The notes under the pieces were generated by a model that saw nothing but the letters and a program-made list of their open reading frames with translations, was not told the origin of the DNA and did no database searches. Of a stretch of DNA of 64,000 nt, positions 35,158 to 43,873 are shown piece by piece. The stretch lies in NCBI RefSeq assembly GCF_020618775.1, contig NZ_JAESVB010000008.1, positions 1 to 64,000 of the forward strand, read 5' to 3'. The DNA is from Acidisoma silvae (GTDB taxonomy: Bacteria; Pseudomonadota; Alphaproteobacteria; Acetobacterales; Acetobacteraceae). The translations under genes were made by a program, and so were the position numbers. Each line of letters starts with the position of its first letter. Within the stretch, counting starts at the first letter, position 1.

Positions 35158-36102
35158 TCAGGAAAAGGCGTCCAGACCCGCACCGCAGACAAGCGCGCAG
35201 ATGCGCGTACCCGGTGCGACGGAGATCTGCCCGGAGAGAAGGGCAGCGGCGGCAGCCGCACCGCTGGCATCAGCGGCGAGACCGAATTCAAACCACAGCC
35301 AGCGCGCGGCATCGAACATGGCCGCATCATCAAGAAGAATGATGTCATCAACATTCTTCCGAACAATATCAAAAATGCCTGGATCCGTCTGAGCGCAGGC
35401 CATGGTCGGCACGCTTGTGGTCACGCTATCCAGCTTGGCAACAGAGCCTTGTTCGAGACTGGCGTAAAGCGTAGGCGAACCGACAGGTTCGATGCCTATG
35501 ATGCGGGCATTCGGGTGCAGCGCACGCAAAACGGTGGACATGCCGGCAATCAGTCCGCCGCCGCCGATCGCGATCAGAAACAAATCGATGTCAGGTGCCT
35601 GTTCCAGAATTTCGAGTGCGACCGTGCCTTGTCCGGCGACGATGGCCGGGCTGGCAAAGGGATGAAAATAAGGAAGGCCGGAATCTTGCGCGAAGGCTGT
35701 TGCCGCCGCATGCGCCTCGTCCCAAAAACGGCCGACAAGATGCGTGGTCGCGCCCCAGGCGGTCAGTTTCTCCAATTTCGCGGGTGCCGCATTTTCAGGC
35801 AGAAAGATGGTCGCGGCCACGCCCGCGACATGGGCCGCGCGGGCGACAGCGATGCCGTGATTGCCACCTGACGCGGTCACGATGCCGCGCGCCACGATTT
35901 CCTTTGGCAGTGACAGCAATTGATTGATGGCACCGCGCGCTTTGAATGAGCCGGTTACCTGTAAACTTTCAAGTTTCAGCAGCAGCGAGGCACCATCCGG
36001 CAAAGGCGATCGTTGCGCGAGGGTCACTTCCATCAACGGCGTGCGCCTTACGAAGCCTTCGATACGCTCTTGGGCTGCACGAACGTCGTCGATGGTAATC
36101 AT
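35158..36102 (-). CDS. PLP-dependent serine/threonine dehydratase family protein
   Basis: A 314-residue fold-type II enzyme. The Schiff-base lysine is K54 in TGSFKARGA, the substrate loop is TASGGNHGIAVA, and the phosphate-binding glycines are in AIGGGGLIAG. It lacks the ACT regulatory domain of biosynthetic IlvA, so it is a catabolic threonine/serine dehydratase, 3-hydroxyaspartate dehydratase or racemase. ATG 36102 overlaps the GMC gene stop. Last gene of the ALDH-M20-GMC-dehydratase operon. Confidence 0.87.
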   Translation of the reverse strand: MITIDDVRAAQERIEGFVRRTPLMEVTLAQRSPLPDGASLLLKLESLQVTGSFKARGAINQLLSLPKEIVARGIVTASGGNHGIAVARAAHVAGVAATIFLPENAAPAKLEKLTAWGATTHLVGRFWDEAHAAATAFAQDSGLPYFHPFASPAIVAGQGTVALEILEQAPDIDLFLIAIGGGGLIAGMSTVLRALHPNARIIGIEPVGSPTLYASLEQGSVAKLDSVTTSVPTMACAQTDPGIFDIVRKNVDDIILLDDAAMFDAARWLWFEFGLAADASGAAAAAALLSGQISVAPGTRICALVCGAGLDAFS

Positions 36103-37697
36103 GCGGCATCGGCCAGGAAGGTGTCGGCCAGTTTCTCGCCGATCATGATCGTTGTGAAATTGGTATTGGCCTTGCAGTCGCGCGGCATGATGGAAGCGTC
36201 AATGACGCGCAGACCGCGCATGCCATGCACGCGGCCATGTGTATCCACTGTGCTGAAGTTTTCGCCTTCCACACCCATGACACAGCCGCCCGCACCATGC
36301 TGCGCGTCATTGCAGTCCGTCATCAGCCATTCATCGACCTGATCGTCGGAAGCCGTGAGAAGTTCGGAAAGCGGCAGGCCGGTATTGCCCATTTGGACAT
36401 CGCGGCAAAGGCTGCGCGTCGCCTCATGATTGCAGATCAGCGCGAGGTGGCGCGCACCCGCACGCATGCGCGCAAGATCGAAAGCGTCGCTCATCATATT
36501 CTCGTCGATCTCGGGATGATGGCGCGGATCGGCCGACAGCGTGCGCACGGTGCCGCGGCTGCGGCATTCATACAGCATGACATGAATGCCGGCCTCGCCG
36601 AACTGCGACATGTCCTGATCGACGCCGATGCCGCCATGATTGAAGGAGGCGAGCAGCATGTCATGCTTGGCAGCACCCGGCAGGCCGGAGCTGAACTTCA
36701 CGCAGCAATTGGTGTGGCGCGTATCCAGTCCCTTCGCGCGGAATTCGGGCTTGAGTTTAAGCTCGACGCGGACAAACGGATGGTCGAAGAAGCCCTGGCC
36801 GACGGGCAGGTCATGTATCTGCGCGATGCCGGCTTCTGCCAGCCAATCGGCAGGCCCGACGCCTGACCGATGCAGGATGGCAGGGGAATGAATGGCACCG
36901 GCCGAGAGGATGACATCGGCCGCAAAAAACTCCTGTATCCCGTCCGGCAGGGCGACGCGCACGCCCGTGGCAACCAGCCCGTCCAGCAAGACGCGATCGA
37001 CCAGTGCATCGCCGATGATGGTCAGGTTCGGACGGCTGCGCGCAGGTTCCAGATAAGCGTCATTGGTGGAGACGCGCTTGTGGTCGCGGCTATTGATCGC
37101 AAAACTGCACACGCCTTCGGCGGCCGGTGCATTGAGGTCGTCGCACCAGGGATGGCCCAGACCCATCGCGGCGTCGCGCAGCGCGAGATCGACCGGTCCC
37201 CAGGTCTCGACCGGCGCGCGATAGACCGGGATCGGGCCGCCGGAGCCGTGATAGGGATAATTGCCGAGCGTCAGGTCATCTTCCAGCTTGTTGAAATAGG
37301 GTAAAACTTCATCGGCGGACCAGCCGGAGCAGCCGTATTCGGCCCATTCGTCAAAAGCATCGAGCACGCCGCGAATGGCGATCTGGCCGTTGACGGATGT
37401 GCTGCCGCCGACGCCTTTGCCGCGCCAATAGAGGCGCGGCTCTTGCCGATGCGTGCGCCGCGCCATCAGGTCGTCGAACATATACTGTTTCTGGAATTTC
37501 TCGGGCAGAAGCAGGTTGAACGGATTGGGGCTGACCATTTCCGGCGGCTGTTCGGCACTGCGGTAGTTGGGGCCGGCGTCGAGCAGCAGCACGCTGCGGC
37601 GGCTGTCGGCGGATAGGCGATTGGCCAGTACCGCGCCGGCCGCACCCGCGCCCACGATAATCACATCAAACCGGTTTCCGGTGGCAGGCGCGGTCAT
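36099..37697 (-). CDS. GMC-family FAD oxidoreductase (choline/alcohol dehydrogenase-like)
   Basis: A 532-residue flavoprotein: N-terminal FAD motif DVIIVGAGAAGAVLANRL, the GMC signature around GGSTSVNGQI, and the C-terminal active site with HGAGGCVMG and ANTNFTTIMIGEK. It oxidises an alcohol to an aldehyde. ATG 37697 is chosen for its GAGG nine bases upstream; TTG 37712, overlapping the M20 stop, is the alternative. The aldehyde product could feed the aldehyde dehydrogenase of the same operon. Confidence 0.9.
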   Translation of the reverse strand: MTAPATGNRFDVIIVGAGAAGAVLANRLSADSRRSVLLLDAGPNYRSAEQPPEMVSPNPFNLLLPEKFQKQYMFDDLMARRTHRQEPRLYWRGKGVGGSTSVNGQIAIRGVLDAFDEWAEYGCSGWSADEVLPYFNKLEDDLTLGNYPYHGSGGPIPVYRAPVETWGPVDLALRDAAMGLGHPWCDDLNAPAAEGVCSFAINSRDHKRVSTNDAYLEPARSRPNLTIIGDALVDRVLLDGLVATGVRVALPDGIQEFFAADVILSAGAIHSPAILHRSGVGPADWLAEAGIAQIHDLPVGQGFFDHPFVRVELKLKPEFRAKGLDTRHTNCCVKFSSGLPGAAKHDMLLASFNHGGIGVDQDMSQFGEAGIHVMLYECRSRGTVRTLSADPRHHPEIDENMMSDAFDLARMRAGARHLALICNHEATRSLCRDVQMGNTGLPLSELLTASDDQVDEWLMTDCNDAQHGAGGCVMGVEGENFSTVDTHGRVHGMRGLRVIDASIMPRDCKANTNFTTIMIGEKLADTFLADAA

Positions 37698-37708
37698 GTC
37701 CTCAATCC

Positions 37709-38908
37709 TCAAGCGCGTTTGAAGTGCCGGGCGATATCTTCGATCATGCGGGCGGCGCGCGTGACATCCGCCACGGCTACGAATTCCTCGACCGCATGGG
37801 CCTGGGCGATACTGCCGGGACCGAAAACGATGGTCGGCACGCCGACATCCGTCATCTTGGTCGCGTCCGAACCGTACGCCACGCCGACCGGCGTGTCGTT
37901 GATGCCATGCTGGCGGCAGACCGCCCGGGCACTGCGGATGATCGGATCGTCCCCATTTTCAATCGCCATCGACAGGCTGTCGATGAAGGGAGAATGAACG
38001 ATGACCTCGAAACCTTCGGGGAAGGTTCGGGCAAAGGCTTCGGCAGCCTGCTTGGCATCCCTCCAGGCATCCATGCCGCTTTCGCCCGGCAGCGTGCGGC
38101 GGTCGAATGTCAGCAGGCATCGCTCGGCGATAGTATTGGGGCCTTGGCCGCCTTCGATCATGGAACAGACAAGGGTGGGGGAGCCGACGAGCGGGTGGCT
38201 GCGAGCGGCCAGTTGCGCGTTCAGTAAGGCACGCAAATGCGCAAGCAGATCCGTGGCGGCGGCAATCGCGTCCAAACCTCGGGCTGGTTCGGAACTATGG
38301 GCGGCACGGCCGATAACCTCTATGCGCCAGCGCACGCAGCCCTTGCAGGCTGTGACGACGCGCAGGCTGGTGGGTTCGCCCGCGATGCCGCCATCGGCCC
38401 GATGCCCGGCGCCGAGATAGGCCGAGACGCCGCGATACTGAAACTCCTCATCCATCGCGGCGAGCAGAATGACATCGCAATCCGCCGGGTCGGCGGCCAG
38501 GGCCTGCATCGCCAGCATCATGGCGGCGACGCAGCCGCCGTCATCCACGGCGCCGCGTCCATACAGGCGGCCGTCACGCAAAACAGGCGTGAAAGGCGCG
38601 GCCATGCCCGTCACCTGCACGGTGTCGAGATGGCATTCCAGTAGCAGGCTGTGCTGGCCCGTGCGGCCTGGCACGCGGGCGATAACATTGGGCCGGCCGG
38701 CCAAGACGTCCTGAAATTCGACGGCAATGCCGGCGTCACGCAGCCAGCTTGCGACAAATTCGGCCTTCGCCTGCTCACCGAACCAATCGGCAGGATCGCC
38801 CTCAGCCCGAAAGGCCGGGTTGATGCTCGGGATTTCGATCAGGCGTGACAGCAGGTTTGTCGCTGCGTCATCGGCCGTCGGCCCGGAGACGGGAAGGGGC
38901 GCCCCCAT
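37709..38908 (-). CDS. M20-family metallohydrolase (ArgE/DapE/aminoacylase-like)
   Basis: A 399-residue zinc peptidase-fold amidohydrolase. Metal ligands and base are visible in ECHLDTV, GRGAVDDGG and AMDEEFQYRG, with a dimerisation lid between (about residues 190-305) and a late VFGPGSIAQAHAVEE ligand. Such enzymes remove acyl groups from N-acyl amino acids. Its ATG touches the aldehyde dehydrogenase stop (TGATG). It probably releases a free amine or amino acid for the neighbouring enzymes. Confidence 0.88.
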   Translation of the reverse strand: MGAPLPVSGPTADDAATNLLSRLIEIPSINPAFRAEGDPADWFGEQAKAEFVASWLRDAGIAVEFQDVLAGRPNVIARVPGRTGQHSLLLECHLDTVQVTGMAAPFTPVLRDGRLYGRGAVDDGGCVAAMMLAMQALAADPADCDVILLAAMDEEFQYRGVSAYLGAGHRADGGIAGEPTSLRVVTACKGCVRWRIEVIGRAAHSSEPARGLDAIAAATDLLAHLRALLNAQLAARSHPLVGSPTLVCSMIEGGQGPNTIAERCLLTFDRRTLPGESGMDAWRDAKQAAEAFARTFPEGFEVIVHSPFIDSLSMAIENGDDPIIRSARAVCRQHGINDTPVGVAYGSDATKMTDVGVPTIVFGPGSIAQAHAVEEFVAVADVTRAARMIEDIARHFKRA

Positions 38909-40401
38909 CAGCGGGAAATGTCGATCGTGATGGTCTTGAGGTCAGACATTTCCAGCAGCGTATGCCGTCCGCCGGTGCGGCCGATGCCGCTGGCCGTGCC
39001 GGCAGCGCCGCCGGCTGGGATATGCGTCTCCCAGAAGGGGCTCATTTCGTTGATATTGACGATACCGACGCGCAAGGATTCCGCCCACCGAAAGGCATCC
39101 TTGATGGTATTGGTGAAGACGGCGGCCGAAAGGCCGAAGCGGCTGCGGCCGATAATGTCCCAGGCGTCATCATCGTCGCGAAAGCGGATCAGCGGGGCGA
39201 CGGGGCCGAAGGTCTCATGAATATTCAGTTTTGAGTCTGCCGTCAGATTGGTGACGACGGTCGGCTCGTAATGCAGACGCGTCGGCATGCCGTCCATCCG
39301 GCGGCCGCCGAACAGGATGCCGGCCTGCCGCTCACGCGCATCGGCCAAATGCTCGTCCATCTTGGCGGCCGTGGGCTCGTTATTGAGCGGGCCCATGGTC
39401 GTAGCGGGATCAAACGGGTCACCCATCCGCACCAGGCTGGCGGCTTTCACCATGGCTTCGGCAAAACGGTCATAAACGCTGTCATGCACAAGCACGCGCT
39501 CGGTTGATGTGCAGATTTGTCCGGCATTGGCAAAGCAACCGGTAGCGATGCGTGACGCCGCCATCTCAATATCGGCGTCGCGCAGAACCAGCGTCGGGCC
39601 GTTGCCGCCCAGTTCCAGCATCAGCGGCTTGCCGGCACCGCGCGCGGCAATGATGGCGCCGGTCTCCGAACTGCCGGTAAAGGCAATGGCATCGACGCCG
39701 GGATGCGTCACGACGGCGTCACCGGCGACATGACCTTCGCCGGTGACGAGGTTGATGACACCATCCGGGACACCGGCTTCCACAAAGCATTCCATCAGCT
39801 TGGAGGCGATGAGCGAAGTTGTCGGCGCCGTCACCCAGACCATGGCATTGCCGGTGGCAAGGCCTGGGGCGAGGTAATAGATGCAAGGCTGGGACGCCGG
39901 GAAATTCCACGGCGTGATGACGCCGAAGACGCCCTTGGGCTGTAGAAAGCTATAGGCGCGCTTATTGGCATCGGCGAGCGGGAAGGCCGATGTTTCCAGC
40001 CATTTGATCTGCTCGGCGGCATCCCGGAACGCCGTGACGGCCCCGGCAATTTCGCCCTTCGCTTCGGCATGGAACGGCTTGCCCTGTTCCAGCGTGAGAA
40101 GCCTAGCCAATTCCTCCGACCGCGCCTCGATCCGCTCCGCGACGGCGAGGCACAGCTTTGCGCGATCCCAAACCGAGAGTTTGGAGATGAAAGGTTTCGA
40201 GGCGACGGCAGCTTCAACCGCCAGCGCGGCGTCCGCGCGCGTCGCCAGCGGCACCGCGCCGATCCGCGCACCTGTCGCGGGGCTGACGATTTCCAGAAAA
40301 CGACCGGAGGTGCCCACGCTCCAGCTGCCGCCGATGCGCATCCGGCCGATGGCGAGGCCATCGGGGCTTTCCAGCACACGCAGTCCCTTGATCAGGTGCA
40401 A
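38908..40401 (-). CDS. Aldehyde dehydrogenase family protein
   Basis: A 497-residue NAD(P)-dependent aldehyde dehydrogenase. Catalytic C297 is in NAGQICTST, E263 in LELGGNGP, and N166 in TPWNFP. The cofactor-binding KPSE segment is replaced by VTAP (about 190-193), so the lysine and glutamate that usually contact the adenine ribose are missing. FTGSSETG is normal. First gene of its operon, with an IclR regulator divergent. It would oxidise aldehydes produced by the GMC enzyme or the amine oxidase. Confidence 0.9.
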   Translation of the reverse strand: MHLIKGLRVLESPDGLAIGRMRIGGSWSVGTSGRFLEIVSPATGARIGAVPLATRADAALAVEAAVASKPFISKLSVWDRAKLCLAVAERIEARSEELARLLTLEQGKPFHAEAKGEIAGAVTAFRDAAEQIKWLETSAFPLADANKRAYSFLQPKGVFGVITPWNFPASQPCIYYLAPGLATGNAMVWVTAPTTSLIASKLMECFVEAGVPDGVINLVTGEGHVAGDAVVTHPGVDAIAFTGSSETGAIIAARGAGKPLMLELGGNGPTLVLRDADIEMAASRIATGCFANAGQICTSTERVLVHDSVYDRFAEAMVKAASLVRMGDPFDPATTMGPLNNEPTAAKMDEHLADARERQAGILFGGRRMDGMPTRLHYEPTVVTNLTADSKLNIHETFGPVAPLIRFRDDDDAWDIIGRSRFGLSAAVFTNTIKDAFRWAESLRVGIVNINEMSPFWETHIPAGGAAGTASGIGRTGGRHTLLEMSDLKTITIDISR

Positions 40402-40430
40402 GCGGGCCTCCTAAATCGGATCAGCATTGT

Positions 40431-40474
40431 GACAAAACGCTAGTGGTGTTTTGTCTGTGGTGTCAATACCACTA
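40431..40474. promoter_or_regulatory. Two interleaved inverted repeats between ALDH and IclR genes
   Basis: GACAAAAC (40431-40438) pairs with GTTTTGTC (40448-40455) across 9 bp. TAGTGGTGTT (40441-40450) pairs with AATACCACTA (40465-40474) with one mismatch. Both lie in the 105-bp divergent promoter region. Two overlapping dimer sites are what an IclR-type regulator that controls both itself and the divergent operon would need. Confidence 0.55.
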
Positions 40475-40506
40475 ATGAAACGCCGTTCCCGCTTCGGAGT
40501 CCAGGA

Positions 40507-41262
40507 ATGAAATCAAGCTATTCAGCCCCGGCCTTGGAAAAAGGCCTCGATATCCTTGAGGCTTTGTCCGTTCAGGCCGAGCCTTTGTCGCTGACCCGCC
40601 TGGCCGCCCAGCTCGGGCGCTCCAAAAGCGAAATCTTCCGCATGGTGATGGTGCTGCTGGAGCGCGGCTATGTCTCCCGGGACTCAGACAGCGATACCTT
40701 GCAGCTGACCGACCGGCTGTTCACCCTCGGACTGCGCACGCCCCGCGCGCGCGACCTAGTCTCCGCCGCCATGCCGCTGATGACGGATCTGGCGGACCGG
40801 ACGGAATTCTCCCTCCATCTCGTCGTTCTGCATCAGGGCAAGACGGTGGTGCTGGGCGCTGCCCCCGGCGGGCGGGATCTCGTGTTCAGCCTGCGGCTCG
40901 GCTTTCACCGTCCGGCTCTGGATGCAACCTCAGGCAAGGTTGTCATGGCGTTTCAAAAACCGGTTGTGCGGGATGCGATTATCAAGGAAGGGGCACCCCT
41001 GATGCCCGGCGGATTTGATGCCGCCAAACTGGCGGATGATTTGGCGCGCATCCGGCGCGACGGTTTTGACTATCACGAAAGTCGGCATTTCGTGGGACTT
41101 GTCGATCTCTGCTGCCCGGTGCTGGATGGGCGCGGCGAAGCGGTCGCCAGTATCCTCATGACCTGCCTGCGCCGCCCGGGAGAGGAAGTGTCCTTGAAAG
41201 ATCACCTGCCGGCTTTGGCCGAGGTTTGCGCCGGCGCCGCGCGGGCCGCCGGGCTCGCTTAG
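40507..41262 (+). CDS. IclR-family transcriptional regulator
   Basis: A 251-residue regulator. An N-terminal winged helix (GLDILEALSVQAEPLSLTRL, then LGRSKSEIFRMVMVLLERGY) and a C-terminal GAF-like effector domain (about residues 75-250, with LDATSGKV and CPVLDGRGEAVASI) are present. It is transcribed away from the ALDH-M20-GMC-dehydratase operon and is its likely repressor or activator. The interleaved repeats at 40431-40474 are the probable sites. Confidence 0.9.
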   Translation: MKSSYSAPALEKGLDILEALSVQAEPLSLTRLAAQLGRSKSEIFRMVMVLLERGYVSRDSDSDTLQLTDRLFTLGLRTPRARDLVSAAMPLMTDLADRTEFSLHLVVLHQGKTVVLGAAPGGRDLVFSLRLGFHRPALDATSGKVVMAFQKPVVRDAIIKEGAPLMPGGFDAAKLADDLARIRRDGFDYHESRHFVGLVDLCCPVLDGRGEAVASILMTCLRRPGEEVSLKDHLPALAEVCAGAARAAGLA

Positions 41263-41377
41263 GCGTTCTTACGCAGCCGGGCGCATTGCGGAATACCCCT
41301 GTCCGCGTGTTGGGAAACTGTCTTTTGCGATCTGATCATCTCAGTTAGCTTGAGAGACTAATGGGAGAAACGAGCCA

Positions 41378-42556
41378 ATGGCCTCATTCCGATCTGCGTC
41401 GCGGCGGCTTCGTCTGGGCATGGTGGGGGGCGGCCCCGGCTCATTGATCGGGCCGGTTCATCGGATGGCGGCGCGGCTGGATGACCATTTCGAGCTTGTT
41501 GCGGGTGCTTTGTCGTCTGACGCGGAGCGTGCGCGTCAGGGTGCTTCCGAAGCGCATATCGCGCCTGATCGCAGCTACCACACCTGGCAGGCGATGGTTG
41601 ACGGAGAGCGCAATCGTGATGACGGCATCGATGTCGTCGCGATCGTGACACCCAATCATTTGCACTATGGCCCCGCGAAAGCCTTCATGGAAGCCGGCAT
41701 CGATGTGATCTGCGACAAGCCGCTGACGCTGAATACGGCGGAGGCGGAAGATCTTGTTGCAGTGCAGCAGAAAACGGGCCGGCTCTTCGGCGTCACGCAT
41801 ACCTATGCCGGCTATCCAATGGTGCGGCAGGCCAAAGCCATGGTGGCGGCAGGTGCGATCGGCCCCGTGCGGCTGGTCAATGTTGAATATGTTCAATCCT
41901 GGCTGACGGAGCCAATCGAAGCGGCGGGCAATAAGCAAGCGGGCTGGCGCACGGACCCGGCATTTTCAGGGGCCGGCGGATGCGTCGCTGATATCGGAAC
42001 GCACGCCTATCACCTTGCCGGTTTCGTAAGCGGCATGCTGCCGGATGCGATTTGCGCCGACCTCACGGCTTTCGGCAAAGGCCGCGTCTTGGACGACAAT
42101 GTTCATATCCTCATGCGCTATGCGTCAGGTGCGCGCGGCATGATCTGGGCAACACAAGTGGCACCGGGAAACGATAACGGCATCCGCGTGCGGATTTATG
42201 GTGAGACTGGTGGGCTCAGCTGGTTTCAGGAACAGCCCAACGATTTGCACTTTACCCGTTTCGGAGAGGCGCCGCAGCGCCTGGGCCGGGCGGGGGTGAT
42301 GCCGGGCGGCGTTGCTCGTCCCTATGAGCCGCGGGCGGCCGTCGGCCATCCCGAAGGCTATCTTGAGGCTTTCGCGCAGCTCTACACGGATATGGCCGAG
42401 CAGATTACGGCGCGCAACGAAGGCCGGGCGGCAAAGCCGGACAGTCGGCAACTGGCAACGATCGGTGAAGGGCTGATCGGCATGCGGTTTGTCGATGCCG
42501 CCGTCGCTTCCAGCCGGCAAGGCGGCGTTTGGGTTGGCCCAGACAGTCAAGTCTAA
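41378..42556 (+). CDS. Gfo/Idh/MocA-family oxidoreductase
   Basis: A 392-residue NAD(P)-dependent sugar/inositol dehydrogenase-like protein. The Rossmann start GMVGGGPGSLIG, the DKP motif with K114 (ICDKPLTLN) and GGCVADIGTHAYHL with the catalytic Asp and His are present. GGGAGAAACG precedes ATG 41378. It faces a TIM-barrel isomerase/epimerase gene tail to tail; this pairing is common in inositol and rare-sugar catabolism. Confidence 0.89.
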   Translation: MASFRSASRRLRLGMVGGGPGSLIGPVHRMAARLDDHFELVAGALSSDAERARQGASEAHIAPDRSYHTWQAMVDGERNRDDGIDVVAIVTPNHLHYGPAKAFMEAGIDVICDKPLTLNTAEAEDLVAVQQKTGRLFGVTHTYAGYPMVRQAKAMVAAGAIGPVRLVNVEYVQSWLTEPIEAAGNKQAGWRTDPAFSGAGGCVADIGTHAYHLAGFVSGMLPDAICADLTAFGKGRVLDDNVHILMRYASGARGMIWATQVAPGNDNGIRVRIYGETGGLSWFQEQPNDLHFTRFGEAPQRLGRAGVMPGGVARPYEPRAAVGHPEGYLEAFAQLYTDMAEQITARNEGRAAKPDSRQLATIGEGLIGMRFVDAAVASSRQGGVWVGPDSQV

Positions 42557-42575
42557 GTTCGTCTCCGGATAGCCA

Positions 42576-43634
42576 TCAGTCAGCGATGCCCAGAAGCTGG
42601 TTCAGCATCGCCTGATCCGCGCGAACCGCCGCAAAATCATCGAAGGCTTTGTCGCTCGCTTGGATGATATGATTGGCGATGAAAGGGGCGCCCTCGGCGG
42701 CACCCTGCGCGGCAGCCTTGATGCAGCATTCCCATTCCAGAACGGCCCAGCCGGCATAACCATATTGCGTAAGACGAGAAAATATTCCGCTGAAATCTAC
42801 TTGGCCGTCACCGACCGAACGAAAGCGTCCAGCGCGGCTCAGCCAATTTTCGAAACCGCCATAAACGCCTTGGCGCGCGGAACGGACAAATTCGGCGTCT
42901 TTCACATGAAAGGCGCGAATCCGCGAATGATAGATGTCGATGAAGCCCAGGTAGTCCATCTGCTGCAACAGCATATGGCTGGGATCATACAGAATATGAC
43001 AGCGCGGATGCTGCCCGACGGCATCCAGAAACCGTTCGAAGGTGACGCCATCATGCAGGTCTTCGCCGGGATGCAATTCATAGCAAAGGTCGACGCCGGC
43101 ATTGTCGAAAGCATCAAGGATCGGGCGCCAGCGCCGCGCCAGTTCATCGAAGGCGGTATCGACCAGCCCCGCCGGCCTTTGCGGCCAAGGATAAAGATAA
43201 GGCCACAGCAAGGCGCCGGAGAAGGTGGCATGCGACGACAGACCAAGATTGACGGACGCGCGGGCTGCGAGCTTGAGCTGATCGATTGCCCATGCCTGGC
43301 GCGCCGCAGGGTTGCCGCGCAGCGCTTCAGGCGCGAAACCGTCGAAAAGCGCATCATAGGCGGGGTGAACCGCGACAAGCTGACCCTGGATATGGGTGGA
43401 AAGTTCCGTGATCTCCAGGCCCCATTCCGCATAGCGCCCACGGAGATCATCGCAATAGGCAAGGCTTTCTGCCGCCAGCGTAAGATCGATGGCGGCGGAA
43501 TTGCCTGTGGGCAGTTGAACGCCGCGATAGCCAAGCGCCTTGGTCCATTGAGCGAGGACGGCAACTTCATCCCCGTCTGCGTCAGGGTTCAAAAACTGCG
43601 CCAGAAAAATTGCCGGCCCTTTTATGGTGCGCAT
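42576..43634 (-). CDS. Sugar phosphate isomerase/epimerase (xylose isomerase-like TIM barrel)
   Basis: A 352-residue AP-endonuclease-2/IolE-type TIM barrel. Metal-site-like residues are visible in CYELHPGEDLHDG, ILYDPSHMLLQ and RAFHVKDAEF, with a final VLEWECC. ATG 43634 is preferred over an upstream start at 43661 since the homologous region begins at MRTIKGPAIF. Convergent with the Gfo/Idh/MocA gene (19-bp gap); the two probably act on the same sugar or cyclitol. Confidence 0.87.
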   Translation of the reverse strand: MRTIKGPAIFLAQFLNPDADGDEVAVLAQWTKALGYRGVQLPTGNSAAIDLTLAAESLAYCDDLRGRYAEWGLEITELSTHIQGQLVAVHPAYDALFDGFAPEALRGNPAARQAWAIDQLKLAARASVNLGLSSHATFSGALLWPYLYPWPQRPAGLVDTAFDELARRWRPILDAFDNAGVDLCYELHPGEDLHDGVTFERFLDAVGQHPRCHILYDPSHMLLQQMDYLGFIDIYHSRIRAFHVKDAEFVRSARQGVYGGFENWLSRAGRFRSVGDGQVDFSGIFSRLTQYGYAGWAVLEWECCIKAAAQGAAEGAPFIANHIIQASDKAFDDFAAVRADQAMLNQLLGIAD

Positions 43635-43873
43635 GATTGGCTCTTTCCTATGCGTTGCCATTGGCGGGGCGCTTGCTGTCGCGCATCACCAGGGCAGTTG
43701 GCAATATGATACGCCAAATCGGTATCTCGGTATGCCGTCGTTTCTCTTCGAGCAACGACAAAGCGCATCGCCCCATCTCAAATGGGGGATGTGCGACTGT
43801 CGTCACGCGATCCGTAATCTGGCCATTCCGGCCGTTTAAGGCTGATGTCGGCGGTTAAACCCGCCCGACTTGC

